64,000 bases of DNA, from the NCBI GenBank assembly GCA_023846275.1, contig CM043870.1, forward strand, positions 3,719,527 to 3,783,526, given 5' to 3'. This DNA is from Vanilla planifolia. Lineage: Eukaryota; Streptophyta; Magnoliopsida; Asparagales; Orchidaceae. The translations under genes were made by a program, and so were the position numbers. Every line of letters begins with the position of its first letter. Position 1 is the first letter of the stretch. Below the pieces are notes generated by a model. The model did no database searches. It saw nothing but the letters and a program-made list of their open reading frames with translations, and was not told where the DNA came from. Of the stretch, positions 13,301 to 25,061 are shown piece by piece.

Positions 13301-16300
13301 TGTTGATGAATGAGATTGAGTTCTTTTAATCTCATTGAGGCTTCTATATATAGGTTCTTGTAGAAGTGCAGCATATAATAGATTCCTAGTGTATGGATTG
13401 CATATTGGACTTCGAATGAGTTTAGATGCTCTTCTATATCACCTTCTTCATATTTCATTATTTCTCTAATTTATTTCATTCTAGAATCACCTTGTCACAA
13501 TTTTTTTGCTTTCATTTTCTGCATTTGTGTTCTTGTGCATTCACTTCTGCCATCATTTTCGAAGTGCCCAGTACCATTGATTTCACAATGCATCAAGAAC
13601 CCTACATTTGACTTATATGTTTATCTTTGACTGTCCATCGCCACCTATTATGCTTGTCATCACTTTGTGACATTATGGATCCAATCCAAGGTCCTTCTTC
13701 GACCTTGCTCGGAGATCTTGGTTACGGAGGATCTTTGCTGCAATCAATTGTCTTGTTTGTCATGCTTTGCTTTGTAATTGCATGTTTAGGCCTGACCATT
13801 TGAGGGATTCATTGGGACTTCTTGTGTGGTCCTGCACATAGAGTAACACATGGTCGGTTGAAAGGATAACTTGGGCAATTTTGTGACAACCAAGGTGATT
13901 AGGTTTGTAACCAGGAGTACTTAGGTCAGCACACTTAAGACGGTTAGTTCAGACAGCCCATGGCAGTTCTCTTCTTGTCCAAGGCAGTTTTCTTGAGACT
14001 TTGAATATGGATTGCAATGACCAACCTCAAGTAACGTGGTTTGATATATTTGAATCTTTTACAAATTGAATTTTGATTCCAATTTATTTAGTTTGCTTGG
14101 GAAAGAAAAATTTGGGTAGATCTTATGGAATTAGATTGTTCATGAAAGCTTCTCTATTTCCTTCTCAAATCTAGGGTTTTTCTGTTTCTTAGATGTATGC
14201 CTTTATCTTTACGGTTGTGCTATAGATTTTAGAACCTTGGGGACTTGATCTACAATACGCTATCCAGAGGATAGAAGGATTACCTCTCTACTTGCTTAGT
14301 GGTAGAATTTTGTCGGAATTTTTTTTGTCTAATAAATTGTTGTAGATTTCTCCTTCTACTTTTCATCCCATTCTCTTATGTGTCCTTTTGGCTAATATTT
14401 AGCATTTCTATGTAAGCTTTGAGAGAAATGCCTCATCGACCCAAGGAGGATTAGAAAACATTTATGAACTGTTGCAATCGGATTTGAACTTCAATGTAGT
14501 TTATTGTTCTAATCGTTTTGTTTTGCATTCTATCTTGAATGACCGCTGCTTCTGAATCTTTTTCCGTGGACTATCTCTTAAAAAGTATTTGTGAGAAGGA
14601 TATGGTCATGTGTAGACTTATAGGGAAAAATATTATGTAGATGACTCTTGAACATCTTTGCTTTGGTTTCTTCCTTTTTAGCTACCATCCATGTTCTTTG
14701 TTGCACAAGCACAGCTCCAAGTTACCAATCGGTAAGCAACATGTGCACAGTATCCATACTCAAATAATACTGGAGTTAAGGCTTTTATCATCATTTGTAT
14801 AAATTTTTTATTTCTAGAACTTGTTATTTCAGTAACTTGTTAAACAATCGGTTTAAGGGAGAATATGGAGTAATTTGTTCGTATATCTAGCTTTTGCATT
14901 ATAAGCAACATGCCCACAGTACCAGTCTCCAATGTTTAAGGCTTGCGTCATCATTTTTATAATTTCTTCATTTTTTGAACTTCTCAAGAACTTGTTCCTA
15001 TATATAGCTTCTTCCTATCCCTGAGCTAAAGAGAAAATATGGAGGAACTTCTTCCTATATATAGCTTCTTTTTATCATTAATGGTCCTTTATTTTTTTTT
15101 TCATTCATTCTTTCTATAATTAATTTGCCTTACAAATATTCCTGTAAATGCTTTACAAGGTTTTCAACTTTTTTGAATTGGCTGTCCTATCTGATTTTGA
15201 AAGTTACAGAGTCGTCTTCTAATCTTTTTTATTTTGATTATCTCAGATGCACAGGGTTTTGCTTCCTTTTTTCATAGCTCTGATGGTAACTCCTTCAACA
15301 CACAGCCTTGAAGGAACATTACTGGTAATATTTGATTTGATTCATAATAAAGGGCGCTTGTACTCCTTATTACTCATTTAGATCAATCAGTAGTAGTCAA
15401 ATAATGTTCATTATAAGTATATGTTACGGCGACATCTGAACTACATTTCTGAGCAGTTAATTAATAATCATGAAATTTGTGAGGGTATCTGAAGGTTGCG
15501 TATCACACATCTGCTATTTGATGTCTATGTTTGTCCACAATTTAAATCTCTATCTGAAGGTTGTGTGGCACATATCTCTTATTGATGTCTATGTTTATCC
15601 TCAATTTATATTTAAGAATGGAAATTGCAAGTAGGAACAAAGAAGGCCCCAAAATGAATGCACAAATTGAGATGTTTTGAGTTTTGTGTTATGGGAGAAA
15701 TTGGCTTGCTTTGGAACTTTTGGACTGATAATGAGGGACATTTATTATTCAGAAAATCATTCATACCTTTATCTCTTAAGGGAATTAAAGCTCAATTTTG
15801 TTAGTTTTCCCTTGTAGAAGTGTATTTACTTCCTTTTTATATAGTATATTATATTTGTGTATTAGTCACAACAAAAGCTGCTTAATTGTTCGTAGAACCA
15901 TGAATTGTACAAATCTGAATTAAATCATGATCCTCGTCAAATCTGCTTTTTTGATCGAGAGATTTAATTGATTCAATGAGGTGGACATTAGAAAACAAAA
16001 TTAAACCCTTGGAGTTTGGAACCAAAAAAGTAATCAGTGCATAAAGATTCATGAATAGCAACCATGATGAACTAGTATCAAATTTAGCTTCACAAGGACT
16101 AAACAAACCACTTGAGAACATTGGGAATCCAGGGAGTTTTGTCTTTAATTCTACGTGCATTAGGGAGCAAGCATCTTGGAAGACCTGGACATGATGCAGT
16201 GGCTAGGTGCCCAGGGAATCCTTTAGCTTTTAAATCCGAAAATGGTTCTCCTATGCCACTTGTTAACCCTAAGAATCATCTAAACAAAGTGCACCAACTC

Positions 16301-19300
16301 TTTGTCTATCTTCTCAATCCCCTACGACGGTTTGGATGTGTGACTAAGTTAAACCAGACCAAATGCTAAAGGAAAATTGTTGATAATTTGTTTTCATGTA
16401 AGGACATGTGGATGTGTGGAAGCTTTCTTGGAAGGTAAGGGAGACAAAGGAAACCAAAAAAATTATTTCACCCAGTTCATTATGGGGATTTGGCTAGAAT
16501 GAACATTATCCCCAAACTCTCTAAAAGTCTCTGGAATCGTTTCTTCTGTATGAAATTTACATTTAGTTTTCCTGCAAAGGCATAAAGGAGACCACTTCTC
16601 TGTACAAGCATGAAAAATTTACTTGATAATTTTTATAACTTGTCTTTTTCTTTTTCACATAAAATTTTTCTTTCAAAAACAATTTTTTAAAATATCTTTT
16701 TAATAGTTCTATTTCAATTATAAACCCTACCACCAAATAGATCCTTACAGAGAATAAGTTGAAATAAAAGCCCGTGCCTAGATTTTGTGAGTGGAAGGTT
16801 TGTCCCCATCCCTAGAATAGTTTTCATACGTCTTTCCTAATCAGAGATGCATTTAACTCAATTCTTGTGTTGCTAAATCCTTTTGAATGGTTAATAATCC
16901 TTTGACGAGCTACAATGGTGCCATGTTTACTTGTCTTGACAATCTGTTGGACATTATAAATGAAAGTTGGGGCTTGGAATGTTGAAAATTGAAATTTGTC
17001 CTATTGGGCACATGTCCATTGAGGTTTACCGGCTGAAACACAAAAAATCCAGATGGTAGATAGACTGCAGCTTTCCTTCAAATGCGCATTATGTTGCTGA
17101 TGATATCGTGCTGCCAAGCCGGGAATCTGAGAACTTTTGTTCTCTGTAATTACTTTGGTCTTAAAGTTTTTCCAAGTTTCCACTTTAGGATTGCTAAAAT
17201 AATAAACTTTATTTGCTTGCATGACAACGCATGCTGTGCCAATCAAATCTGCAGGATGTATGCCTGAGTCATTGCTACTGATGTTATTTCTTAGATAATA
17301 TTACAGATTTTACTTTGTTAATCAGTTTATTTTCTTTACTTTTACAATTATTTCTTAAGCTATCTTACAAATTTCATGTGGTTAGTTTGTTTAAGCTCTC
17401 CACTTCACGCTTTGTTGATTATCTGCCAGTTGTTATGCTAGTATTTACGTTAATTTTGCGTTTTTATGTCAGGCCTTCAGGGACCTTAGGTTTCTGAGTT
17501 TATCAATGGCAGGCTGCTTTTGCTTCGGTGGGCTTTTTGTAATGGTAAAAAGAAAGTTCATAAACTGCTTTGTTTCAAATTCTCCAAATTATTGGGTCCT
17601 CATTAAATGTTATATATATAAATTTATTTATCCGTTTATTTATCTGTGTATGAATATGTGTACACATTGTTAGCTTACATCATAAACTCAGATTGCCTGT
17701 TACATTGTTCTGTTGTATTCATAAACTGTGTTCCATATAAAGTTCACCATTAATACGAAGCTTTAGTACTTCGGTTTGCATTGAATAACATGAGAAGGTA
17801 AAAAATAAGCTCAGTAAAGTAAATGATAATTTAATGTGTATCAGCAGCGCCCACTCTTGTTTACCATAATGGAGTTTCTAGCATATCACTTTGTACATCC
17901 CTCGTGCAATTGCTTTAAATTCTTTCTTGTCTCTACTAGCAAATATTAGTTACCTGCTACTTATCCAAGTAATCAAATTTTCTCATAGCTTTGTATAGTA
18001 TATTGAAGTCCACATATAGATTTTACTTCTAGCCTAATTAGCATCAGCATTGCTTTCTATGTTCTTCTTGTCACATTTTTGAGACATGATTCCCTTTGAT
18101 GAAAGCCTTTCTGATACCATAATATGAGATTTATGCCTTTCATGTGTCTCTAAGCTGGATAGCCTTATATTTGATAAATAGATTAGTTTATTAATAAGGT
18201 GTTGATGCCTTTCTCTATCCTTTAATGGCTCACCACAAATTTTCTCTTTCTTATTCTTATCAATGGGGTTATTAGCTTGCTTGCATCCTAGCTTTCTTGT
18301 TTCCTTTAACAAATCTAGTGTGTATTTTTATTGCAAAATAAAAGTACATCCTTTTACTTTTGACAATTTTCATTCCAAAAAATAATTTGACTCCTAAATC
18401 TTTCATTTCGAGTTTCTTATTCAATTGATACTTGAGTTCTTGAATCTCAATACTATCATCATCTATTTAGAATGTTATTGCCCACATAACAATCAAAATT
18501 GATATTTTTTCTATTGCTTTCTTGATGAAGGTGGTTGTGGCTAGCTTTTTGTGATTCTAACCCAACTAGTTTAGTGTAGTGCTAAACCTTGTGGACAAAA
18601 CTAATGGAGATTATTTTAACCTATAAAGAACTCAATTTGCAAACTTTTCTATATTTCTCTTCTACCTTTATCCCAAATGGAATCATCATGTACATTTTAT
18701 CATCAAGGACACCATTCAAGAAAACATATGTCAAATTGAAGTAGCTTCCAATTAAGATTAATAGCAACAGAGAGGACTCTGATTAAGTTTACTTTGGTCA
18801 TATGAGCAAATGTTTCATCATAATCAATCCCATAATCTGAGTTAAGTCTTGTACTATTAATTGATCCTTTGATTATTTTATGTCTCTATTTGCCTTATTT
18901 TATATTGTAAAAACCTTTTTATTATTGATGATTATTATTTTCTTGGTAAGTCAGTCACTTCTCAAGTTTTATTCTTAAGTAGGATTCTTATTTCTTCTCG
19001 AATTGCTTCTTTACATTTTGACTATACTAGTGCTTATATTTTTTAATATATTCAAGCTATCTACTTTTATAATGAACTCCTTATATTATGGAGGCATTAA
19101 CAATAAGTTACATAATTGAAACTAGAATATTTAGAATATGATCTTTTTACTTTCACAAGGCCAATATGCCAACCCAAGCCACTTATCGTTTTGGCTTCAT
19201 TTGGAACTAGAACCAAATTGGATTCTTGGAGTGATTGTTGAACTTTAAGCCTTTGCAAATAAACCCAAACAATTTTATTTTTATTCATTGGTTCTTCCTT

Positions 19301-21531
19301 TGGAGGAGTTTCCTCAAAGCTTTCTAAAGACTTGGAGAACCCAAAAGACTCAATGGTGGCTCAACTCAGATTTGAATAGTTTAAAACAATGTCTTAAGAG
19401 ATAGGTAAAGAAATCATAGGGATCCAATGACTCTCGTCACTTTACTTTTCCCCTTAGAGAGAGGAAATGGAGTCATATGATTGACTCGCAAAGGTGATAT
19501 ATCATAGAAAAAAAATTGATACTGAGAGAATAAAATATATAGCATTTTTTTTGTTTGCAAGTAGCTTAAAACTACATGTTTGATAGCTATTGGTTCTAAT
19601 TTTTGCTCAAATTTGGTTCATAATTTTGCATATAACAAATAAATCCAAACACTTCTGTTGTAGGGAGTTGTGAATTAGTGTTTGAAAAATGTTCTAAGAG
19701 AATTCTAATTAAAGCTTGAATTTTAATGTTCTTGGAAAATAGAGTTGATCAAATATGATAATGTGAGAATAGCTTCCCCTTAATATGAATTTAGTGGTGA
19801 GTTTATAAGCATAATGGAATGAGCAATTTCTAACAAATGGTGATTTTCTTTCGATAATCCCATTTTGTTGAATAGGGCACAAAAATTTTGATGATGGATG
19901 CCATTGTGATGTAAATATTAGGTGAATTCTTTGAAATGTATTTTTTTCCATTGTGCAAATAATTTGAATTGAAGTTTTGGGAAGAATTTTTCACATATTT
20001 ATGGAATTGTTTAAATAATGGATAGGTTTTAAACTTCTCTTTTATTATTTAGATCTAATGAGCCCTTGTGTGATTATCTATAAGTAATTATTTATAAATG
20101 TAATGAACTATCAGGATATTGTCAAATTTCTTTTATATTAGGTAGATCCAATGAACCCTTATGGATTATCCATGAAGTGATCATCCATGAATGTAATAAA
20201 CCATCAAGTTATTGTGATCTATGAACCAATTTTGTGAGTTTGTATCAATGAGAAGAATAACAATTGTAGGATTGTCTTGCAAGAACATATTGCTTATGAT
20301 GAAGGAAAATATTTTTGCTAATAAACAAATATAGATGCATTGTTTTTAAATACAATAAGATATCCTAGATACTGATGCCATAACATCAAATCTAAACTAC
20401 ACGAAACAGAAAGTGACAAATTACTTTATAATTGAGTTTTAAAAGTAGCACTTGTTATTTATAGGAATAGATATCATTGTATTTTGTAATATAATCAACC
20501 GGCTTTACCGAAGATTGATCTTGAAATTCATAATGACACGGAGAAAAGATTACACAAGAGACCACTTCTTTCATTTTTGGGTGATGTAGTGATCATACAA
20601 TTTGAACATTTTTTTATCACTTTGCAACTTACAAACAATAAATTGTAAGCTATTTTTGGCACTTGAATGACTTTGACAATAGATTTGTCATATAAATTAT
20701 CCCCTTCATAACTTGAACATTGTTTTCATAATTGTTAATACCTCATACAACCTCGCCATATGATTAGAAGTGTCTATATTAATCATTCAATATGATTGGT
20801 TTTTGGCTATTGTGGTTGTGGGTTTTGGGCATCCTTGAGACTGCGATTTGATGGAAGAATTTGATTGAATTAGTAATTGTCGTCGTGACTCCATTTGTTT
20901 AGTTGTAAGGTTGGGTTTGCTCGACTTGTTGGATCAATTGTTGTTGGAGGCTTTTGGAATTCCACAAGGTAAGGGTCACCAATTTGGTGGCTCTGATACC
21001 CATTAAAATAGCCATTTTGAGAAATAAAAATGAATTGTTGTTTGAAAATTTTGTTAAATGCAACAAGAACATACATTTTGAATCATAGAATCATGACAGA
21101 TCAGAGGAAAAGGTTCTACATAACAAAATACTTTAATTTTTTTTCTATTGATTCACCAAATAATAGAAATAAATTATTTCTTAAATCTCCAATGGCTTCA
21201 TTAATCTTGCGTTTACCCTTTAGGAGTAGTTGCTTAGCTGATGAATACTCTTCAAAACAATTAAATTGGATTTGCTTCTCCTGTTGAGTCACCTTCAAGT
21301 AGTTATAACTTGTTTCCTTTTTGCTTCTCTTATCAGCTCGCGGCCGGTCAAGGCTATGGTTTACCAGGTTGTTGGTGCGGGCTTGCAATATTCCAATGGG
21401 TAAGGCATCTTGGTTATGATGTTGAAGTCTGTAGCAAATACTAATGAAAGATTTTTTAACAGAGCCGATTTTCTATGGCACTTCGACGGCTCACATCTCC
21501 TGATGGTCTACTCTATAATGAAGGCTTATAA
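1352..21531 (+). CDS. DTX46: MATE efflux transporter, EDS5/DTX46 type (C-terminal part, 11 exons)
   Basis: Exons: 1352-1407, 1807-1862, 6511-6649, 7691-7828, 7908-7976, 8056-8166, 9883-10011, 15247-15324, 17473-17544, 21337-21399 and 21463-21531 (TAA). All junctions are GT-AG, and phases match through to the stop, giving about 325 residues. Diagnostic blocks in order are [64 protein letters not shown] and LRRLTSPDG. These match the plastid MATE group that contains EDS5 (salicylate or isochorismate export) and its homologue DTX46. The part seen covers roughly the last two thirds of the transporter, including the second six-helix half. The transit peptide and first helices lie before the window. 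One oddity: the usual glycine after GTLLA is phenylalanine (GTLLAFRD). Substrate is inferred from family only, and EDS5 proper versus its homologue cannot be decided. Several introns are very long (4.6, 5.2 and 3.8 kb) and filled with transposon debris. Confidence 0.9.
2660..3140. repeat. Diverged dispersed repeat, copy A
   Basis: A GC-richer core is followed by a T-rich tail that ends near a 'ggtctatgaactaatcc' segment. The same order of motifs (an 'acatgttg' start, 'ttggctgc', a cytosine-rich core, an 'aatagttctttt' tail, then 'ctatgaactaatcc') recurs at 4215-4690. The copies are old and direct. They could be LTRs of a decayed element or two copies of a non-autonomous transposon; no terminal repeats are clear. 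Confidence 0.45.
4215..4690. repeat. Diverged dispersed repeat, copy B
   Basis: This is the second copy of the repeat at 2660-3140, in the same orientation inside the same intron. The tail reads 'ccatgaattgatcccc' where copy A has 'ctatgaactaatcctc'. Divergence is high and indels are frequent, so the age is considerable. Confidence 0.45.
4798..4939. repeat. 44-bp perfect direct duplication
   Basis: The same 44 bases occur at 4798-4841 and 4896-4939 (both start 'cccacacaccacattactcc'), separated by 54 bp. The identity implies a recent local duplication within the intron. Confidence 0.75.
10012..15246 (+). other. 5.2-kb intron of the MATE gene
   Basis: This is the largest intron seen. A segment at about 10510-10600 resembles one at about 13140-13230 (shared 'ttttagta-tttga-tcat-tattt' followed by a 'ttgagtt' block). 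The second copy is followed by a TATA-like 'tctataaaagg', as in a copia-type LTR. No reverse transcriptase or integrase motif was found between them. The rest is AT-rich filler with no supportable feature. Confidence 0.4.
15490..15610. repeat. Short diverged tandem duplication of about 65-70 bp
   Basis: Two adjacent segments share 'tatctgaaggttg', a 'cacatatct'-like word, 'gatgtctatgttt' and 'tcaattta'. They are an imperfect tandem duplication inside a MATE intron. Confidence 0.5.
17900..21300 (-). mobile_element. Degenerate Ty1/copia retrotransposon, antisense in a MATE intron
   Basis: On the minus strand, about 20988-21001 reads GGGTATCAGAGCC, a one-mismatch match to the initiator-Met tRNA primer-binding site typical of copia elements. 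Downstream of it (toward lower coordinates) is a gag-like frame (about 20870-20980). At about 18600-18870 a decayed reverse transcriptase can be read, with motifs [21 protein letters not shown] and KVCKL, and frame breaks between them. The order primer site, gag, then reverse transcriptase fits one minus-strand element. LTR limits are not resolved, so the ends given are approximate. The element sits wholly within the intron 17545-21336 and in opposite orientation to the host gene. Confidence 0.7.
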
Positions 21532-22050
21532 AAAGGACATCTTGTCGATTTAATATTTAAGAAATTACCATTTTTATATGATTTAATATTTAGATAGGAA
21601 GATCAACCAAATAATTTAGTTATACGAAACAATTATTATATGATTCTTATTTGCTTGTATATTTTCATTGTCCCTTGCATTTTTTTTAATATTTAAGAAA
21701 TTACAAGATTATAAAAAATAATGTTTTGCGATATTCCTATTTGCTTATATATTTGCTTATAAAAAATTATTAAAAATTCTCGATTGTTATTGCTTTTTTA
21801 ATATTTGTATCGTCTATTGTTTGTCTGGTTTATTTTTAAATAAATTTATTATAGTAATTTTTTTCATTTTTATCTTTATATGTTTTTTCTTTTTTTATTT
21901 TTATTTATTTAACAAACCTTACGGTACAATAAATTGATCAATATTCCGCGATTCGTCGTTGCTTTCATGCGGTTTGGGCCGGCTCGGCGTTTAGTTCTCC
22001 ACAAGCGAATTAACTGTCGGCGATTTAGCCCTACGTGGTCGACCTCATCC
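21532..22050. other. Intergenic spacer and putative DUS promoter
   Basis: These 519 bp separate the MATE stop codon from the dihydrouridine synthase start. They are strongly AT-rich until about 21945, where GC content jumps into the first exon. The 3' end of one transcript and the promoter of the next must both lie here. Several TATA-like words exist, but none can be singled out. Confidence 0.4.
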
Positions 22051-25030
22051 ATGGCCCCCTCGCGGCCTGCTTCCGGGTCGGAGGAGCTAGGGGAGGAGCC
22101 GGACGAGAGTTTATGCGGCGCGTCGAGTAATCTTACCTCCCTCGTCGAGCCTCCGTTGCCTCATCTGGCTCCCGCCGTACCTTTGCTTGAAAGCGAGAGG
22201 CGCGGGGAACGCGCGTGGGAGCACTGGAGGCGGATTGGTTCGCCGAAGTTGATCGTCGCGCCGATGGTGGATAACTCCGAGCTACCGTTCCGGATGCTCT
22301 GCCGGAAGTACGGCGCGGAGGCTGCGTACACGCCTATGCTGCATTCTCGAATCTTCACGGAGAACGAGAAGTATCGAAGCATTGAGTTCACTACCTGTAA
22401 GGTTAGCACCACTTTCACGCGAGTTCAGAATCTATGCATTATTGACGAGTTTATGCCTTTCGGAACTCTGTCCTGTGGCTAGCATAGAAACATGTCTATT
22501 CATTATGAAGTGGGTAGGGTAAATTAATCCATGCTAGCCAACTACCGTTGGTAATCTTAATATTGATAAGGGAATTTAAACTTGATTTTTTATGGCTAAT
22601 AACTTCTGTTATTTTAGTTAACCTTGAATTCTGCTTGGGGATTATGGGCATGGTGAGAATCAGATCTTTGCATTGTTATTATTGAGACATCATCAAAAGG
22701 CTCGGAGAATAGGAGGCCATGAATGGCAAACAGTAAGCCTAAAAGTTGGCAGTCCTTTGATTGCTAATATGAAATGAGTCTAACTACCTGGAGTAACTCT
22801 TACCTTGAACGTGTGTATGAGATGACAGGTTTTGAAGATCATCTTATGAAATGTTTGTGGCTTGCATAGGTTTCTTTGTTTCAGCATCCTTGCCCTCGTT
22901 GTGACCAAATTCATCTAGCCCAATTCCACTCTTACATGTGTAGATTCCAAATATTTGATCATGAAGACTAACATCACAACTTTGACCAGCACATTTCTTC
23001 TTTGGAATATGAAAACCATCTCCATCTTTACTCTACATGCTTCCACCTACAGATCCATTATAAAGTCAACCCAAATCTTTTTCTGACATTTTATGCTTCC
23101 TGTTTTCTGTGCTTTTAACAGCCATGCTTACAAGAATGGCATACAACAAGTGTTGGGAATCTTTAGGTTGATCAAATGCATATCTAGTATACTTTATTGT
23201 TGCAAAAGGCTTTTCATACATGGTAAACAATGCCTTTAAAACCCCAAAGTTTTCTTAATGGTTGTGTTAAGGCTATATTTCACTCTTGTCGGGCTGAATC
23301 ACTCTTACTTTGATGTTTAAACTTAAGCACTCATACAAGAACAATATTAAAACAAGCTTTTAGTTCCATACCACCATATGTCCTTGTTATGATAAGCTTA
23401 AAAGTACTTCTTTTGTTGGTATCATTTACACGTTATTTCGAATCCCTAGTGTACAGTCAAATTCTATTTTGAGTGCTTATTTCTTCTTTGCATCTTTTTT
23501 TTTCTATTTTTGATAAACTATCAAATTGTTCAAAGTTGTCATGCTTTATGTGGTTTCTATGGCATCACTACTTTTATAAGTAGAAGTTTAATATAAATGC
23601 TTATCTTTTCATAACCTTTTTTTTCTGGATTTATTAACAAGCACCAACCATCCTTTAATGGTCACTGTATCATGTAATTTGTCCTAGCAGACCTAATAAA
23701 ATTTGATTGCTAGTATAAAGTTATAGGCATTATTGATTTCAGACATCTATTCCACTGCTAGATATATTTCTATTTGTGTTGTTCTTCTTTAGTTTGACAC
23801 TCTTTTTAAGCATATAAATGGTTTTTACAAGGAACACGTTTTTCTCTTTTTAATTCATTTATTCACCTGTTTCTTCAAAATTAAGCTTTTGATAGACTAG
23901 ATATTTGAAAAATTTTGCTTACTTTTTTTTTTCCATTGTGTACCTTTTTGTGTAGTTGTTTTTGCCCACTGGCTTCTTGTGACCTTGTTCATGGTTCTTT
24001 TTTTTTTTTTTGTTCAATTGTAATGGTTTAATTACGTAAAGCAGCAACTTTAAGACATTGTCTATTGTGATAATGTCTGCAGGATGATCGCCCCTTGTTT
24101 GTCCAGTTCTGTGCCAATGATCCAGAAGTTTTGTTGGAGGCAGCTAAACTGGTGGAGCCGTTTTGTGATTATGTTGATATAAACTTAGGGTAATAAGTTT
24201 ATGTTTATGTTTTATGATAAATGAGGAAAATTTTGCTCTGAAAAGCTTGAAAAGTAGTGACTCTTTACATGTGTCATATTCATTGAAGGAGAAACGAAAT
24301 CTGCAGTGCAGAGTTCTTTGTTGTGATGAAATTAATATGTCTATTTTAGTCTTTTTGTTTAAGAAGAGACACAGTTGTCAAAAACTAAAGTTGAAACCAT
24401 TTTTCCCCAATTTTTTTGACTAGAACCTTAATATTTCTGACACCAGTTTGTACAACTAATTTCTTACAAGGATAAATGAAGTCTTCATATTTTGTCATAC
24501 ATATTAAACTTCTGGTTTTCTTTAAGATAAATAGGTTGCACCTATTTGTGTATGTGGCTATCACTGTAATGTTTTGCATGTAAGCTCTTTGATTTGCTAG
24601 CTTGATTAATTTATTTCTTATGGTACTAAATTAGAGGATTGTGGTAAAGAGATTAAATTCATCAAATATTCTGGTTTGAACTTTATGTTGCGGTGAGCAG
24701 ATGCAAGTGGAAAGTGCCAAGCTTCACAAATGAATTGTTTTGAAATGTTTGTAAGTTTTGGTTAAGATATATGTGAATCCTTGATTTAGGCATTCAAGTT
24801 TCATCAAAATTCAATGATTTGTATCAAAAACACAATAAGGAGAACACATTAGGGGAATTGGTAAGAGATTGTCAAGTCTATTTGCACTATTCCACCAAAA
24901 TTTATGTTCTTTTATCCCAACAAAGGAAAAGAAATAAACCTTGGAAGCAAAACATGCACACACTTGCATTTACTTGATCGTATCCCTACACCTACCATTG
25001 TGTGTACGTGTGCTTGTTTTTGTACATGTG

Positions 25031-25061
<31 letters not shown>

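Noticed and set aside
15882..16369. Overlapping open frames on both strands in a MATE intron
   Set aside because: No domain is recognised, no splice context fits the host gene, and the sequence may be transposon debris.
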